Origin: Stropharia rugosoannulata
Lineage: Eukaryota; Basidiomycota; Agaricomycetes; Agaricales; Strophariaceae
Assembly (NCBI GenBank): GCA_028532985.1
Contig: JANCIK010000004.1
Coordinates: forward strand, 3,720,001-3,784,000
Direction: 5' to 3'
DNA: 64,000 nt
Shown: in pieces, positions 48,450 through 59,789 of the stretch
Numbering within the stretch: the first letter of the stretch is position 1
Layout of the letters: each line of letters starts with the position of its first letter
Translations under genes and position numbers: made by a program
Notes under the pieces: generated by a model
Database searches by the model: none
What the model saw: only the letters and a program-made list of their open reading frames with translations
What the model was told of the DNA's origin: nothing

Positions 48450-49626
48450 TCAGCATGGGTTAACTCCAGACATGAAGATGTGATGCGTGTGATACCCCAT
48501 CGATAGTGGCTTGGAGATAAGGCTAATTTGGGCCACCATGAAGGTTGGGGCTATGGCCTATGATTTTCTCAATCGCTGAAAAAAGAATAACTAATATAGT
48601 GCTTACCGTCATAAAGGGAGTAATTGCATTAATATAATCACCCAACCCTTCCTGTACTGGTAGGCTAATTGTACTGGAGCAAGCGTTAACTATCCTGAAG
48701 ACGGCACTGAGAGTTGAGGACACCGTGAAAATGAGCGATGACTCCACTAAAATATTAATAATTGTACTGTAGCGCCGGCGATGCTGAGTTTCAGTTATTG
48801 ATCGTAGTATACATTTGCAGATGATAATCGTCGAAGATGAGGCGGTAATAACAGCTATGACGTTGAAGATTGTAATGAGAATATTTACGATATGTTGTCT
48901 GTATGCCGTATAAGGTGCCGGCCCAAAAAAGAATACTGATGCCATTATTAGGGTAGCGCTGCCCAGAGCTACACAAAGAATATGAATAGTAGTTTTACTA
49001 GAGCATGTATCGATTGTCTTACAGGCTTCGAATGCAAGAAAAATTAAAGGGATACGACTTGCCGATATGGATCTTCCTGTAACATGATAGCATCGCCACA
49101 CCTGCTTGCATAATTCATATTTATTAGTAAGTATCCATACAATAAACAGTGTGTTAAGCTTACAACTAATGTATCTGACAAGCCATATTCCAAGGCCGTT
49201 ATGGTCGCAGACGAAAATGTCAAAGCATCATGTTCAGATTTGATGATGAACAAGAATTTAGAAAGCGTGGTTTCTCCGTTGTTGAGAAATGTAAGGTTGA
49301 TCATTTTCCATTGAATTCCGACTTGCGCAATATTTATAGCCAACAGGATCCAGAGCGCTACGCCAACAATAAAGCTCTGGTTGACATTTCTGATTGCTAC
49401 GCTGCTAGTTAAAGGTTGATTGGAACAACATAGAGTAGACCTACTATATACATAAATTGTTGCTGCAGATACCATCACATAAAAACCTGCATAATGTCAA
49501 TTATGTTCAATAATACAGACTTGTGTGCAACCTACCCGTGAGAAATACAGAAAGAAGTGCGGCATTGAGATCATAGCTAAGCACAATGCTTTGTATACTC
49601 TCAGGCACTAGGAGTTCAGAAGTCAT
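48450..49626 (-). CDS. Seven-transmembrane protein, basidiomycete family (copy D)
   Basis: Six minus-strand exons give 304 residues: 49626-49536, a 42-nt exon near 49496-49455, 49396-49164, 49101-49023, 48968-48607 and 48557-48450. Exon 3 must use the third of three close AG acceptors (cagcgtag), because the earlier ones lead into a TAG stop. TM3 ends LSDTLV-VWRCYHVTGRS (about 121-132). TM6 has VESSLIFTVSS after a RRRYS loop. After TM7 (APTFMVAQISLIS) a short 25-residue tail follows. The intron between exons 4 and 5 (49022-48969) is itself free of stops in frame, so it can be mistaken for coding; the GTAAG donor, TAG acceptor and alignment to copy B show it is an intron. Copies B and D are the closest pair in the family. 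The gene appears intact, with unknown function. Confidence 0.75.
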
Positions 49627-49664
49627 GGAGATTTTCTGCATTATATCCTCAACATGTACAATCG

Positions 49665-49672
49665 AATTTATA
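49665..49672 (-). promoter_or_regulatory. TATA box of 7TM gene D
   Basis: The minus strand reads TATAAATT, starting 46 bp upstream of the ATG at 49626. Confidence 0.6.
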
Positions 49673-51229
49673 GAGTTGAACGAGTGCTGTGCTGAATCAG
49701 TAAGAACCACTACTACAATTATGATATCACTGTCAAATATCATCAATATGTGATGTAAAATGCTTTGGCACTGTTTCCGGCACACTTGCGAAACGTGCTA
49801 CCCTGGGAACAGGGCATGGAGCCGTGAGGAAAGCTATGATTAGTCGGTAATATCAGGTGATGACACGATGAATGTCAAGACATGTTCAAGTGCGACATAT
49901 TACTAGTATGAGGTAAAGGTAATGGATAATATGTTGATGAGCACCGCGCCGCGCTGTGCTCGGAAACAGCCGTTTCGGCATCTGCGGATTAAGCGCCCGT
50001 TAAGCGCCCGCCTCGAGGAAAACGCGTGCTGCGCAGAGCCGTAGCGTTCCGTGCCACGCATTTACAGGAACAATAAGTATAGGAACGTTTAGGAACTACT
50101 ACAGTCGAATTACAGGGTACATACAGTATTTAAAGCATGTAATAAGTACTGGACAGAAAAAGAATAGATCCCCCACCTTTGTTTACCTTCATTTTAGCGT
50201 CCCCGTTGCGTCCTCGCTGCGTCCAGCATCCGAGAGTGGTTCGAAGCTGTCGTAGCAGCTTACACTCTTGCGTATTCGTCTCGCTTTTAGCTCGTTCCGG
50301 CTCGCATTTGTGAGTTGTTTTGGGGTTTGGCTAGAAGCCGTGTGAAGCGCCCTCGCATTCTGCGCATTGAGTGTGTGTGTGTGGTGTGGATTCCGCGCCC
50401 ATAGCACGCACGAGCGTATCAACGTACCGATTCAAGGATGTACAGGCACAAACTACAGACTCTGGGAGGGGCTGAAATGGAGTAGTGTACGGTGGGTTGA
50501 CTACACATGGTACAGTGTCACAGGAGAAAGCGGGATGAGGCGCAGTGTGTAACGCAAGGCCCATAAATCTTGGAAATATGGAATCGTCGTGTCTGTGAGA
50601 GTTACTGCGTAGAACAGATCTAGTCCCATAGCAGGAGGTTAAAAAGCCAAGTATTATATCCGGATCAGACAGACATACTACGTGTATGCAGCTTAACTCA
50701 GAGAGCAGTTGCACGTGGTTGCCGTTTCTGACCAACAGCAGGGACGAAGAACAAGGACACCGTTACTGGCGTACACACAGCCAATGGGAGACAGAAAATG
50801 TCCTGTGCCAACAGCCGCATGGACGATACGGTTACATTGGCGCGGTCCAGAGTAGGCGGACGTTGTGTACACGGGCCATGTGGACGGACGCAAGCATGAG
50901 AGGCCCAGTCCTCTTTTTCCAAGTTCTCACGAGATAGCGCATTGATCCAAGCAAGTGCAGGCAGTGACACCGGGTGTGTTCGAAGCAGCAAAGATGCAGG
51001 GAGGCTTGGGAAGCAGGCATGCTAGGTTTCTGTCTGGAAATTATGTACAAATAGACGAAGACGGAGTACAAGAGATTGCGCAATTTGGTACTGTAGATGT
51101 ACTGACTGATTTCAACTTCAACATCAAATTGCAAAGAGGAAGATATACATACACTGTGGTAACGTTAATGGTTATGTCTTGTTGTCGTAGTCTACTCTCA
51201 GACGACTTTCTGTTATCTAAGAATAGCTG
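49673..51229. other. Intergenic, no supported gene
   Basis: Contains a GC-rich patch (49.94-50.05 kb) and several short frames. A plus-strand frame ending at 51230 reads FLSGNYVQIDEDGVQEIAQF and looks protein-like, but it has no start, domain or splice partner that I can support. Confidence 0.35.
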
Positions 51230-51950
51230 AAATGGCCATCGAGTATGCATTTGTTAAACATGGCAGATTTGGGATCCTGGTAGAGTATATATCATGCCAC
51301 AGATTGTCTATAAATATTAGTGCGTAATGTGCTTCTGTAGGTATAGCGATTCTACTCACGATCCACATGGCGGGAGATCCCTGACATTGATTGGCAGTGC
51401 ACTTATGTCTCAGTTTTGAAATAGGTAGCCGGGGACATAAACCACTGCAAAATGTAGTACTGACATTTTGAGCATTGCGACATTTTAGCAAAAACTGGAT
51501 CATCAACATTCCTGTAGCAGTTCACAATCCAAATGCTCCCAACAGTTGACATCGTGTTTGCAGTACTCAGGGAATGACTGTCCTGACCACTTTAGTACCT
51601 GATTTCCTCTCTAGGTGGTACGAAGCATGCAAGTCACTATATTTGATCATCCACCATTTGATGAAGTCCTCTGCTATATATTTCACGTCATCCATTTTTG
51701 CTTACTTGGCGACCATCTGAACATCAGCATTCAGGTCGGGAATGGCTTTGGTACCTATATCCCGGCTATCACATTTGTACCGTAAGTCATTCTCACAATC
51801 ATTGCACCGACACTCATGATTGGGCAGATCAACCTTGCACCCACTGCGCAGGCTGGATGCTCCCAACATACTACATTTTGGGCATTTGGCAGATGATAAC
51901 TCTCAGTTTCACATTGACCACAAAGACGGCAGGTGACGTATCCCAAGGAC
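51230..51950 (-). pseudogene. Decayed cysteine-rich (zinc-binding-like) gene fragments
   Basis: On the minus strand a stretch at about 51900-51705 reads CPKCSMLGASSLRSGCKV, then PNHECRCNDCEND, then DIGTKAIPDLNADVQMVAK before a gtaagc donor. The paired CxxC motifs suggest a zinc-binding module. Further along, a frame reads DFIKWWMIKYSDLHASYHLE and then stops. About 400 bp downstream a second, diverged Cys module (CSKCQYYILQW) is interrupted by a stop. This pattern fits a broken, partly duplicated gene, possibly transposon-derived. The family is not identified. Confidence 0.4.
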
Positions 51951-52321
51951 GTGCGGCTTTAGAGACAATCAGCAGGAGGGACCCGAGTGTTTTCAAATTG
52001 ATTCTACTATGCTAGTATAATGAGTAAATACAACTTCTGGTACACCTTTACCATGTGTATAATATATTGACTACTGGTATGCACTCAGCCGCAATTTCGC
52101 TGCGAGGCGGGCTACTTAAGTCATTACTGACATCAAACAATTTTTAGATCAACTTATGCTTTTGGCAATGCGACTATACCTCATCAAAAAGAACCACATC
52201 TGTATCATGATATCTGTGAGAGATGTCAGACGGTTAATTTAAGTTGAGCTCTCTAGCTGTGTACATTATACTTAAGGACTTGTAGAAATTTACCACTTGA
52301 GTTGTGCAGACTACATTATTC
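51951..52321. other. Intergenic upstream of 7TM copy E
   Basis: AT-rich. No canonical TATAAA is found 41-46 bp before the ATG at 52322, unlike copies A-D; the nearest A/T element (cattatactta) is about 55 bp upstream. Confidence 0.4.
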
Positions 52322-53466
52322 ATGCCTTCGTTTTCAAGTATTCCTTATCCAGTATCTGCTCCCAAGTATTTATTAGTCCAGTCACTCAATACCACAATGC
52401 TCTCTATGCTTCTCATAGGCAAGTTAATTAAATTCATAGAAAAGCTACCATTGATAGTGTCAGTTCAACAGGCATATATATGACAGCAACTGTGGCGACT
52501 ATCTACTTATATAGTGAGTTTTCCCTACCTTTGATTTATAACATATTGTAATCACAATACAGCAAGAAGAAAAGAAAGCAGAAATTTATATATCACTTCC
52601 ATACTATGCATCTCACTTGTCATTAACACTGCCGGTGCTCTATGCCAGTGGAAACTTGTCAATGAGTGCCTTATGAGCAACGGAGGCACTCAGATGTCGG
52701 TTCACATTATTTGCGATCTCAATGACAATTTTGGGTCGTTGAACTTTCCTGTTGCCGTCATAGGTGTTGTGCAATATCTCTTGGCAGATGGTCTACTGGT
52801 CAGTGTTTGAGTTTATTGTACTTAAATTTGGATAATAAACAGCCCATGTTAAGGTCTGGCGATGCTATCAGGTCGCTGGTAGAGATTCATTGGTTAATTA
52901 TTGCCCAATTATATTTTTTATCTGTGAAATTTGTAAGAGTACTTTTTTAAAATATCGAATAATATCGATCTTACTTCAATTACGCAGTAATGAGCATCAC
53001 AGCATTAATTGTGGCAATGTCACTATTCCGGAAGCCTACAGAGAACACGGTTGATACCGCAATTATCAACTTATCAATATTCTACGTCACAACAGTCTTT
53101 ACCACCATATCGTCAACTGCTTTAATATGTCACAAGATAATATCTTTAACTCGGACAACATGCGCCTCACGATATAAAAGAATCATTTCCATCGCAATAG
53201 AATCCTCAGCCATATATAGTCTATCCTCTATTCTAAATGCCGGAAACACCCTATATGATATATTCCCAATAAGCAACTCTTCATTCAGTCTTGTGCTTAG
53301 CAATTATATCAAAGTCATTGCCGGATTTATGACTGTGAGTGATATTTATCTCTCATGTTGGTATGATTTGTGATTTATACAACAGAGAATTGCACCAGTA
53401 CTGATGATAGCCCAGATTACTCGGTCTCCCAGGCGTGGCACGAGCAACATTGCAAATACAAACTAG
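52322..53466 (+). CDS. Seven-transmembrane protein, basidiomycete family (copy E)
   Basis: Six exons give 293 residues: 52322-52418, 52472-52513, 52563-52798, 52854-52932, 52988-53334 and 53386-53466. The first intron has a GC donor (GCAAGT at 52419) in place of GT; the other four are GT-AG. Phases match the paralogues exactly. TM1 spans exons 1-2 (IYMTATVATIYLY), TM2 and TM3 lie in exon 3, and the signature LADGLL-VWRCYQVAGRD follows at about 120-134. TM6 carries AIESSAIYSLSS after a SRYKR loop. TM7 is followed by APVLMIAQI and a short basic end (RSPRRGTSN). This copy is the most diverged in TM2 and in its tail, and lacks a clear TATA box. No stops or frameshifts occur, so it is likely a gene. 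Function is unknown. Confidence 0.75.
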
Positions 53467-53539
53467 CCCTTAGCAGGAACCGTAATATTATCTTTGAGTA
53501 TATCCATAATTAGTGCAGGTCTTACAATACATTTGAAAG

Positions 53540-54361
53540 GCTGTATACTATGGGAAGGTAACTGCACATTTATTCCCACGGCGCGCGACTTATTGATGGC
53601 ACCGCCGCGCGCGACTCAACGGGTTCGGCAGAATATTATTTTGACTGCTCCCTCCCAGAGGAGTCTATATTTACTGCTCATCATGTACTCTGCATATTAT
53701 ATTGTGTCATAAAGTAGAGTTGATTGTAGTTTAATGTTGGTTTAATGACATTTTGTACATATGATGGAATTTGCCGAAATATTCCCACGACATGCCCGCC
53801 GCGCGCGACTCTCTGAAGGACTGCCGCGCGCGACTCAAACCAAGTGGTCATTTTCAAATGCACCATTGTATGTCTCTTTATGAATAATAACAGTATATGT
53901 GTGATACATACAGTATGAATACACAGATTCTGCTGTAATATGGGCAACTACATTTATGTTTTAGAAGGAAACTACTACTGAAATTTGACAGGAATATGTG
54001 CCTAAGTCCCCATGGATTGAATTGAAAGTATGTGAGCTCAAAAGGAGAAGATATATAGCTTCTTTGTGTACTCAAATGCTGTCATTAATGAGTGATATTG
54101 GATGGCTTAGTGCAGTTGTAAGTACAAAAAAGCAGGAAAAACTCGCCTTGTATGCCTCTCAAGGGGATTGATAACCATAAACTCCAGTAATATTTACTAT
54201 TAATACAATACAAATACCTACATATACTTCATTTCTACCATAAACACCCAGGATATAGTGAAACAAGCACTGTCCCGTCACTTTGAGTCGCGCGCGGCGG
54301 TGCCATCAATAAGTCGCGCGCCGTGGGAATAAATGTGCAGTTACCTTCCCATAATACAGGC
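53540..54361. mobile_element. Inverted-repeat element with ~80-bp arms
   Basis: The left arm (53540-53619) and right arm (54283-54361) are near-perfect inverse complements. Each contains atgggaaggtaactgcac, atttattcccac, a GC-rich gcgcgcgactta block and the 14-mer gccgcgcgcgactc. The enclosed ~660 bp has no coding potential, but two more copies of the 14-mer occur at 53798-53811 and 53823-53836. Length and arm structure fit a non-autonomous DNA transposon (MITE-like). A target-site duplication is not obvious. The element lies 73 bp downstream of the stop of 7TM copy E. Confidence 0.65.
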
Positions 54362-54869
54362 TGGACAGCTGAGCTAAGAACGTGATGTGACGTTGATCGC
54401 AGTCGTATGTCTTGCAATAGCCACATTTTGAGCTCCATGCATGATGGATTTGCAATACAATGGCTCACTGAATTGGGCGGGTTCGGAAGATTGAATGCAC
54501 CGGTAGGTTCAGAAGGCGGTACCTATAAGATGGAAATTGAGAGAATATTGATATAGAAACGGGGCCTGGAATAGTGAAGGGAAGGGGTATGGAATTGGAA
54601 AGTACGAGTGTGTATGCAAACAACGGCCAAGAGGCGAGCGACTGAGTGCATGTGTATTTGGCCTCAAGATGTAAGGTGTACGTGAGTGCACAAAGGAAAG
54701 TTCTGGGTTGATGCAGATGTGTGGTACAGTCTTCTGCCGTCCAACAGGGGAGAGGTGATCTACGGGTGTAGGCAACTATTCCCGTGCACAGTGCGGCAGG
54801 GTTATGTTGATTCTTAAAAGACTCGGAGACTTTAATAATGACAGTGAGGTTGAAGTTTTACGGTGATAG

Positions 54870-55072
54870 GTATTTCTGATCTTCTAATCACAATGTCGAT
54901 TTCACGATTTCTTCACGACAAGCAGGAGTTCGGGAAATGGCAGAATCCGACTAGAGTCCGCAACATGATCCCGCTGTTACCGGAGTGTGCGGCATGGGCG
55001 GCATGGACATTGGGATTGAGCACAATGCTAGAAACCTTTCTTCACATTGCAGGCCAGACTCTGGTGTACTAA
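54870..55072 (+). pseudogene. Possible remnant of a second membrane-protein family (DUF6534-like)
   Basis: A plus-strand frame reads ISDLLITMSISRFLHDKQEF followed by GKWQNPTRVRN. The SD(L/V)LI..S...LH pattern resembles the start of the DUF6534 domain found in another basidiomycete seven-transmembrane family. The rest of the ~90-residue domain is not recognisable and the frame stops at 55072. The similarity is from memory of the family pattern and is weak. If real, this is a truncated relic. Confidence 0.25.
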
Positions 55073-55414
55073 TCATCTCCAAATAAACAGATACACACAC
55101 GTGGGCAGTTCAATAGTATTTACCTGAGAATTTCGAACCACCTGCTCTCAGGCCGCTTAAATACTAGTTCGATGTATCCGTTGCCAAGAAATGTCATTTG
55201 TTCGGACTGTTAACCACTGCAGACAATCTCCAACTTGTGCCCATGGGCCAAACCACGACAGGCCACTCACTGTGCTTATCCATGTGCCTACGTTATTAAC
55301 CACTGAGGCCAACAACCCCCAGGCTCTCTTGAATCCAAAAGCACACTTGGAGATGGAACGCGCTGTCTGCTGAAGCCAGACGACGCTGGATTCACTACCA
55401 TTTTAATAGTTTGA

Positions 55415-57440
55415 GAACAAACGGACTCTAAGTTTATGTAAAATTCGAACAATGAACTTGAGTGAACGCAGGTCTGGGCAGGTCCCCGTAGATTGCACAC
55501 GTAAGAGAGACGACTAGATGCAGTCCCCTGCCGCGTGTTGTGTGCCGCTCCCCCGTAGCGAATGAAAGCTCATACATACTCTACCTATTTTTCACACAAG
55601 AATACATCAAGTCAAAATGCTTAAGCTTCAAGCTTCAAGCTTGATCGAGACTTCACAAGGCACTCACTAATCAAATCTTGAGCAAATTACGCTTGCTGCT
55701 GATTGAGCGACGCTCCGCTTATGTCTGAACGCTTCGCTAAATATATACTTGCCACTGTCTCTGGAAAGAATCATCCACACGGAGATAACATGTGCTTCTG
55801 AGTTTATCATTGTGTACTCCGTTCAAAAAGTGCGTGAAGGAAAAATGAACCATTGCTCATTCCCCAATTTGAACCATTTCTATTGATCCTAACATAATTC
55901 TCCCTATCAAATCCTGCTTCAGCGATGTCGCCCCACCAGTCCAACTCTCTCTCGTATGCTCTGGGATCGTTTAGGTACACCCACGCGCCGTATGATTACA
56001 GAGACACACTCGATCAAAGCCAGCCACTGCCACAATTCAACCTTGCGCATAGCACCTATTACCCCCACACTCTAACTATGCAGAATAGTGCATCAACAAG
56101 TGACTGGCCTATTGCAACATTGCAGTCAGTTGCTGCTGGTAGCGCTCGCATTATAGCCTCACTGCAGAGAGCATCAGTGACGGCTTCTGAGGCAGTGAAG
56201 CTGGACGCGCCAGTGGGAAGACAGGGCGTCACAATTGGTGGTGAACATGTTCATCATTGGTCGGAAAGATCAAGGGCATGGCTACGAGACCAAGCCAATA
56301 GGTCCAGTGCTCGAAAAGAGGGTGAGCCTATGCATCAGAATACTACAAGCTAAGCTAACTGCGCCTAGCTTCAGATACCTGGATAGCAAGCGCGTCGACG
56401 AGCGCAGGATCGAATACCATTCATTGCAGACCTGCTGCGCATGGGATTGAGGACGATTCGGGACATCCAAGCAGTGGGTAGATGTCTATCTTTCCAGTAC
56501 CTTCACTTATGTTACAACATGCACTGTCTTCAAGAGATCGCACTATAACAGTCTCCAGGAGTTTCCGACAAAGGAAAATCAAACCAAACCAATTACATCA
56601 GCCGAATTGATAGGCCGCAAGAACGGGCGGCCCACCCACAGGCCAACACGAGCAATAGCTCGTATATACCTGAATCCGACAGAAGGTATTTCGGTTTCTT
56701 TGACCTCCTTTGGTAGAAACTCAACTGGTAATTATTTAGTGGGCCGGATTTCCCAGTTTGGGCCGCTCCCGAGCATGACCCATGGGTGGGACCACCAAGG
56801 CGTATAATGCCTAAACTGAAGGAGGATGGTGAGTGATCCGTTAATACCTGTATCATTGCTAAGAGATACCACCTAGGTACCTACGAAACACGATTCACCA
56901 AAAACCTAAGTGGACTTATGGTGAAGAATTCTCGTAAGCGTCGTCCCAGAGGTGAGTTGGAAGAACTAGAGCATGGTGAATTTTCCAAATCTTCTAGTCA
57001 ATGTTACAAGCATACATACATACTGATGCCTCACGGCCTGCGTAATCAGAAGAACGGTATGTGATTTTAGCAGCATGATCATACACAAACATACTGACAT
57101 GCCAATACAGAAAGAAGAAGAAAAGGAAGGTGCGGGGGAGGGTCAAGTCGGTGGAATGATCAAAGTAGTGTGAATGGATGATTATCGATATATAGTCATC
57201 ATATCTCATCGCGATGGGTAACGGATTTAGTCGGAGAAGGAAATTGAAACAGCGAAAAATGTACGTAACAGTGACACAATTATCATATCACTTCTACACT
57301 ACCATAATTTAATCACAATTTAATCACAGCTGTGTACCGCACTTTGGCATTGGTGTAACACTAACTGATACAAAATAAGCACTCAAGCTCAAGCTCAAGC
57401 TCAAGGTTTACCCGGTCATCAGTTGGATGTAATTGAGAGT
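55415..57440 (+). repeat. Repeat unit C2 (inverted partner of C1)
   Basis: Matches C1 (42235-45258) in inverse orientation, with most positions identical across the gene region. It lacks the ~1-kb helicase-containing segment. AAGCTT-type arrays occur at 55622-55645 and, as aagctc units, at 57381-57406. The empty site here shows that the extra segment in C1 is a later insertion or that C2 lost it. Confidence 0.7.
55925..57221 (+). pseudogene. C-family basic protein, copy C2 (late premature stop)
   Basis: Exon 1 (55925-56321) is 397 nt, the same as in C1, and begins MSPHQSNSLSYALGSF. The following introns and exons parallel C1: a gtgagc donor at 56322; a basic exon with EFPTKENQTKP then GRKNGRPTHRPTRAIARIY; an exon with APEHDPWVGPPRRIMPK; then DGTYETRFTKNLSG and KRRPRGELEELEHG. 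In the last exon a short insertion relative to C1 places an in-frame TGA just after GQVGGMIKVV, about 50 nt before the stop used by C1. The loss is only about 15 residues, so it may still make protein. Conserved upstream sequence (cgctaaatatatacttgcc, about 55735-55753) is shared by C1 and C2. Nuclear location is inferred from the basic composition; no function is recognised. Confidence 0.45.
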
Positions 57441-59789
57441 ACATAGCCCAGCAGTTCATCGTCGCTGGAGTAAATTACAACATAGGACGTTTAGAGATCA
57501 TTGTCTTAATAACCACAAGCTCTCTCTTGAGTGACTATAAGCTACATACACGTAGCACGGTCTGACCCGGAGGTATAACTGGGCTCTTTCATCTCGTGCT
57601 CGCATATCGAGAGCGTGACTTCGCATTACAATCAGGCGCACTAAGCAGGCTCCCTGGTACCCTTAGGGACTTGCGTGACAGAGGACATGTACAGCGGAAG
57701 ACGGGCACAAAGAAGGACGCACGAGGGATGGTGTGCGGGTGTGCAGTGAAGAGTACGAAATTAGCTCCGGGTGTGTGGGAGGAGCGACGAGTACGAGTAT
57801 GTCTGAACCGTCTCGCCGAGCCATGGACAAGGTGCAAAAAGGGAGGGGTCAGTGTTGTACCCGTCCACGCAGCCTATATCGCAACTCTCACCACATAGGC
57901 CGCATCATGTCGTATGCTAGAGCAGGCGGTGCGAATAGGAGGGGTGAAAAAACAGAGCACATTTATATGGACACGCTGACTTGCCTCCGAGGTGAGAAGG
58001 AGCTAGCATCTTCCAGAGATATAACCGACAACGAGAGCACATATCGCGTGCCCTAGTTGCACAGGGATATCGGAACGCGCACCGTCAGACCTCGGGCAGT
58101 TGCCAACACATCTTCACTTATCACGTAGATGATGACGAGGCGGTGAGCACAGATGCTTGGAATGTTTGGTATACATTTTGCCGCTGCATTCTGAAGCATA
58201 CTAGAGAGGGAAAAGAATATATCGGAGGCAAGAGCTTGCTGATGATCATAATACTAGCACGAGTCAGAGCGAAAGAACGATGTTTAATCGGGCCACTCGA
58301 GCGGCGGTGACGACGTTCGAATAGGATAGGCAGGGTGCAATAACAATCTGGGACTGGAAGTGTAGTCCCAGGATACTGGTACTGTCCAGAAAGAAACAGA
58401 GCGTGAACAGGACGTACATGCCAGAGAGGGTCCTAAGAGCCCCCGTATATGTTGCATATACTTACGCCCTGAGAGGCAGATAAAGCTGACGAGGTTTTGG
58501 GCTAACAGGATGAGCATTGCGAACTGTGTGGGTAGAACATAGTCTCCGGTCCTACGGGGTGGAAACAGGCCAAGGGACATGTGGCGCGCAGGTATGCAAG
58601 AGACGATTCAGTCCGCCAGAATTCGGGTATGGAACTCGGGAGCTTGACCTTGACCTCGCAGAACGTCCACAGCAGTATGACGCCTTGGCGAGCATTGATC
58701 ATTTGTACTAGTCTCCGGATTAAGGGAAGGCAATGGTCAAGTATGCGGTGTCGGTAGCCAGACATTGTGCGGATGGAAGGTGGCGAGGGTGTGGGACGTG
58801 GGCGGAGTTGTATGTGGTTCTTGCCCGATGTAACATCCGACTGTATGGCGCCTGGAAAATGTCTTCAGCATGCACCTGTCACCCGTCTACTTGTCGTTTA
58901 ATTGTACTCGAGCAGTTTCTTGTTTGTTAGGCCAAATGTAAAGGAAGGTATCCGACAACCCAATAAAGCATATGCCTAGACAAAGAAAGAAGAATCAGTG
59001 ACAGGGAGTGTGTCTATTCTCCACGTCGGTCAAGCGCAACAAACCTCTGCCTTTCATTTATCAGCCCGTTCTACAAGAAATCAGCGTAACGTTGGTTTTC
59101 AAAGCATGTCGAAGGTCGCAGTGGGAAGACGTAGAGAGGCTGAGAACATCGCCGCGATGGGGTATGAATGAGCTGTACCCTGAAGATGTACCAGGTGGGC
59201 TTTTACCCACTAAGGTTGGGCCTCCTTATGTCGACCGATACACTTCAAGAGAATTGATCTTGGGAAAGCGGTGAGTGCATTAACATAAGACATCCCCAGT
59301 ACAACATATACACGTACGGAGACACACTCCGACTGCATCGAAGCGTCATGCAAAGTGTAAGCGCAGAGATGAATTCGTGTCGTGGAAAGGACTACCCACT
59401 CGCTAGCGCGCTTGAGTTTGATCCAATGCATAAAAAGACGGTGAAGAGAATAAGAAGGTTAGGTTCGAGGCCTCGAGGTTTTCTGACTTTAAATCGGAGT
59501 CGAGATATGCAGCGAACTCTAAAACAGATCGTAGACTCGTCAGCAGCCGCGAGTGCATTTTGCACTCCAACGGAAGCTAGTATGCAGCAGCAGTACTTTG
59601 CTGTGCAGCACAATATATTTCCATGTACTACTACACAAATATACTGGTCTCAAGGAATGCGGGACCTTAACTATGCCGCCGCTATCTCGCCGTTGCCACA
59701 AATATCTTTTCAGTCTCCGACTATACTATACTTATACACATGCTTTATAATAATTACTGGTCCTTGTGCCAGGGACGTGCCGATGGCAC
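57441..59789. other. Intergenic with possible decayed exons
   Basis: No complete gene is supported. A plus-strand frame at 59008-59274 reads NELYPEDVPGGLLPTKVGPP and ends at a gtgagtgc donor; a second at 59348-59620 reads GKDYPLASALEFDPMHKKTV. They could be exons of one decayed gene, but the join is not in a defined frame. Earlier frames (57596-58056, 58517-58930) show no motifs. Confidence 0.3.

Noticed and set aside
48969..49022. Continuous coding through intron 4 of 7TM copy D
   Set aside because: The intron has no in-frame stop, but alignment with copies A, B, C and E and the GTAAG/TAG borders show it is spliced out.
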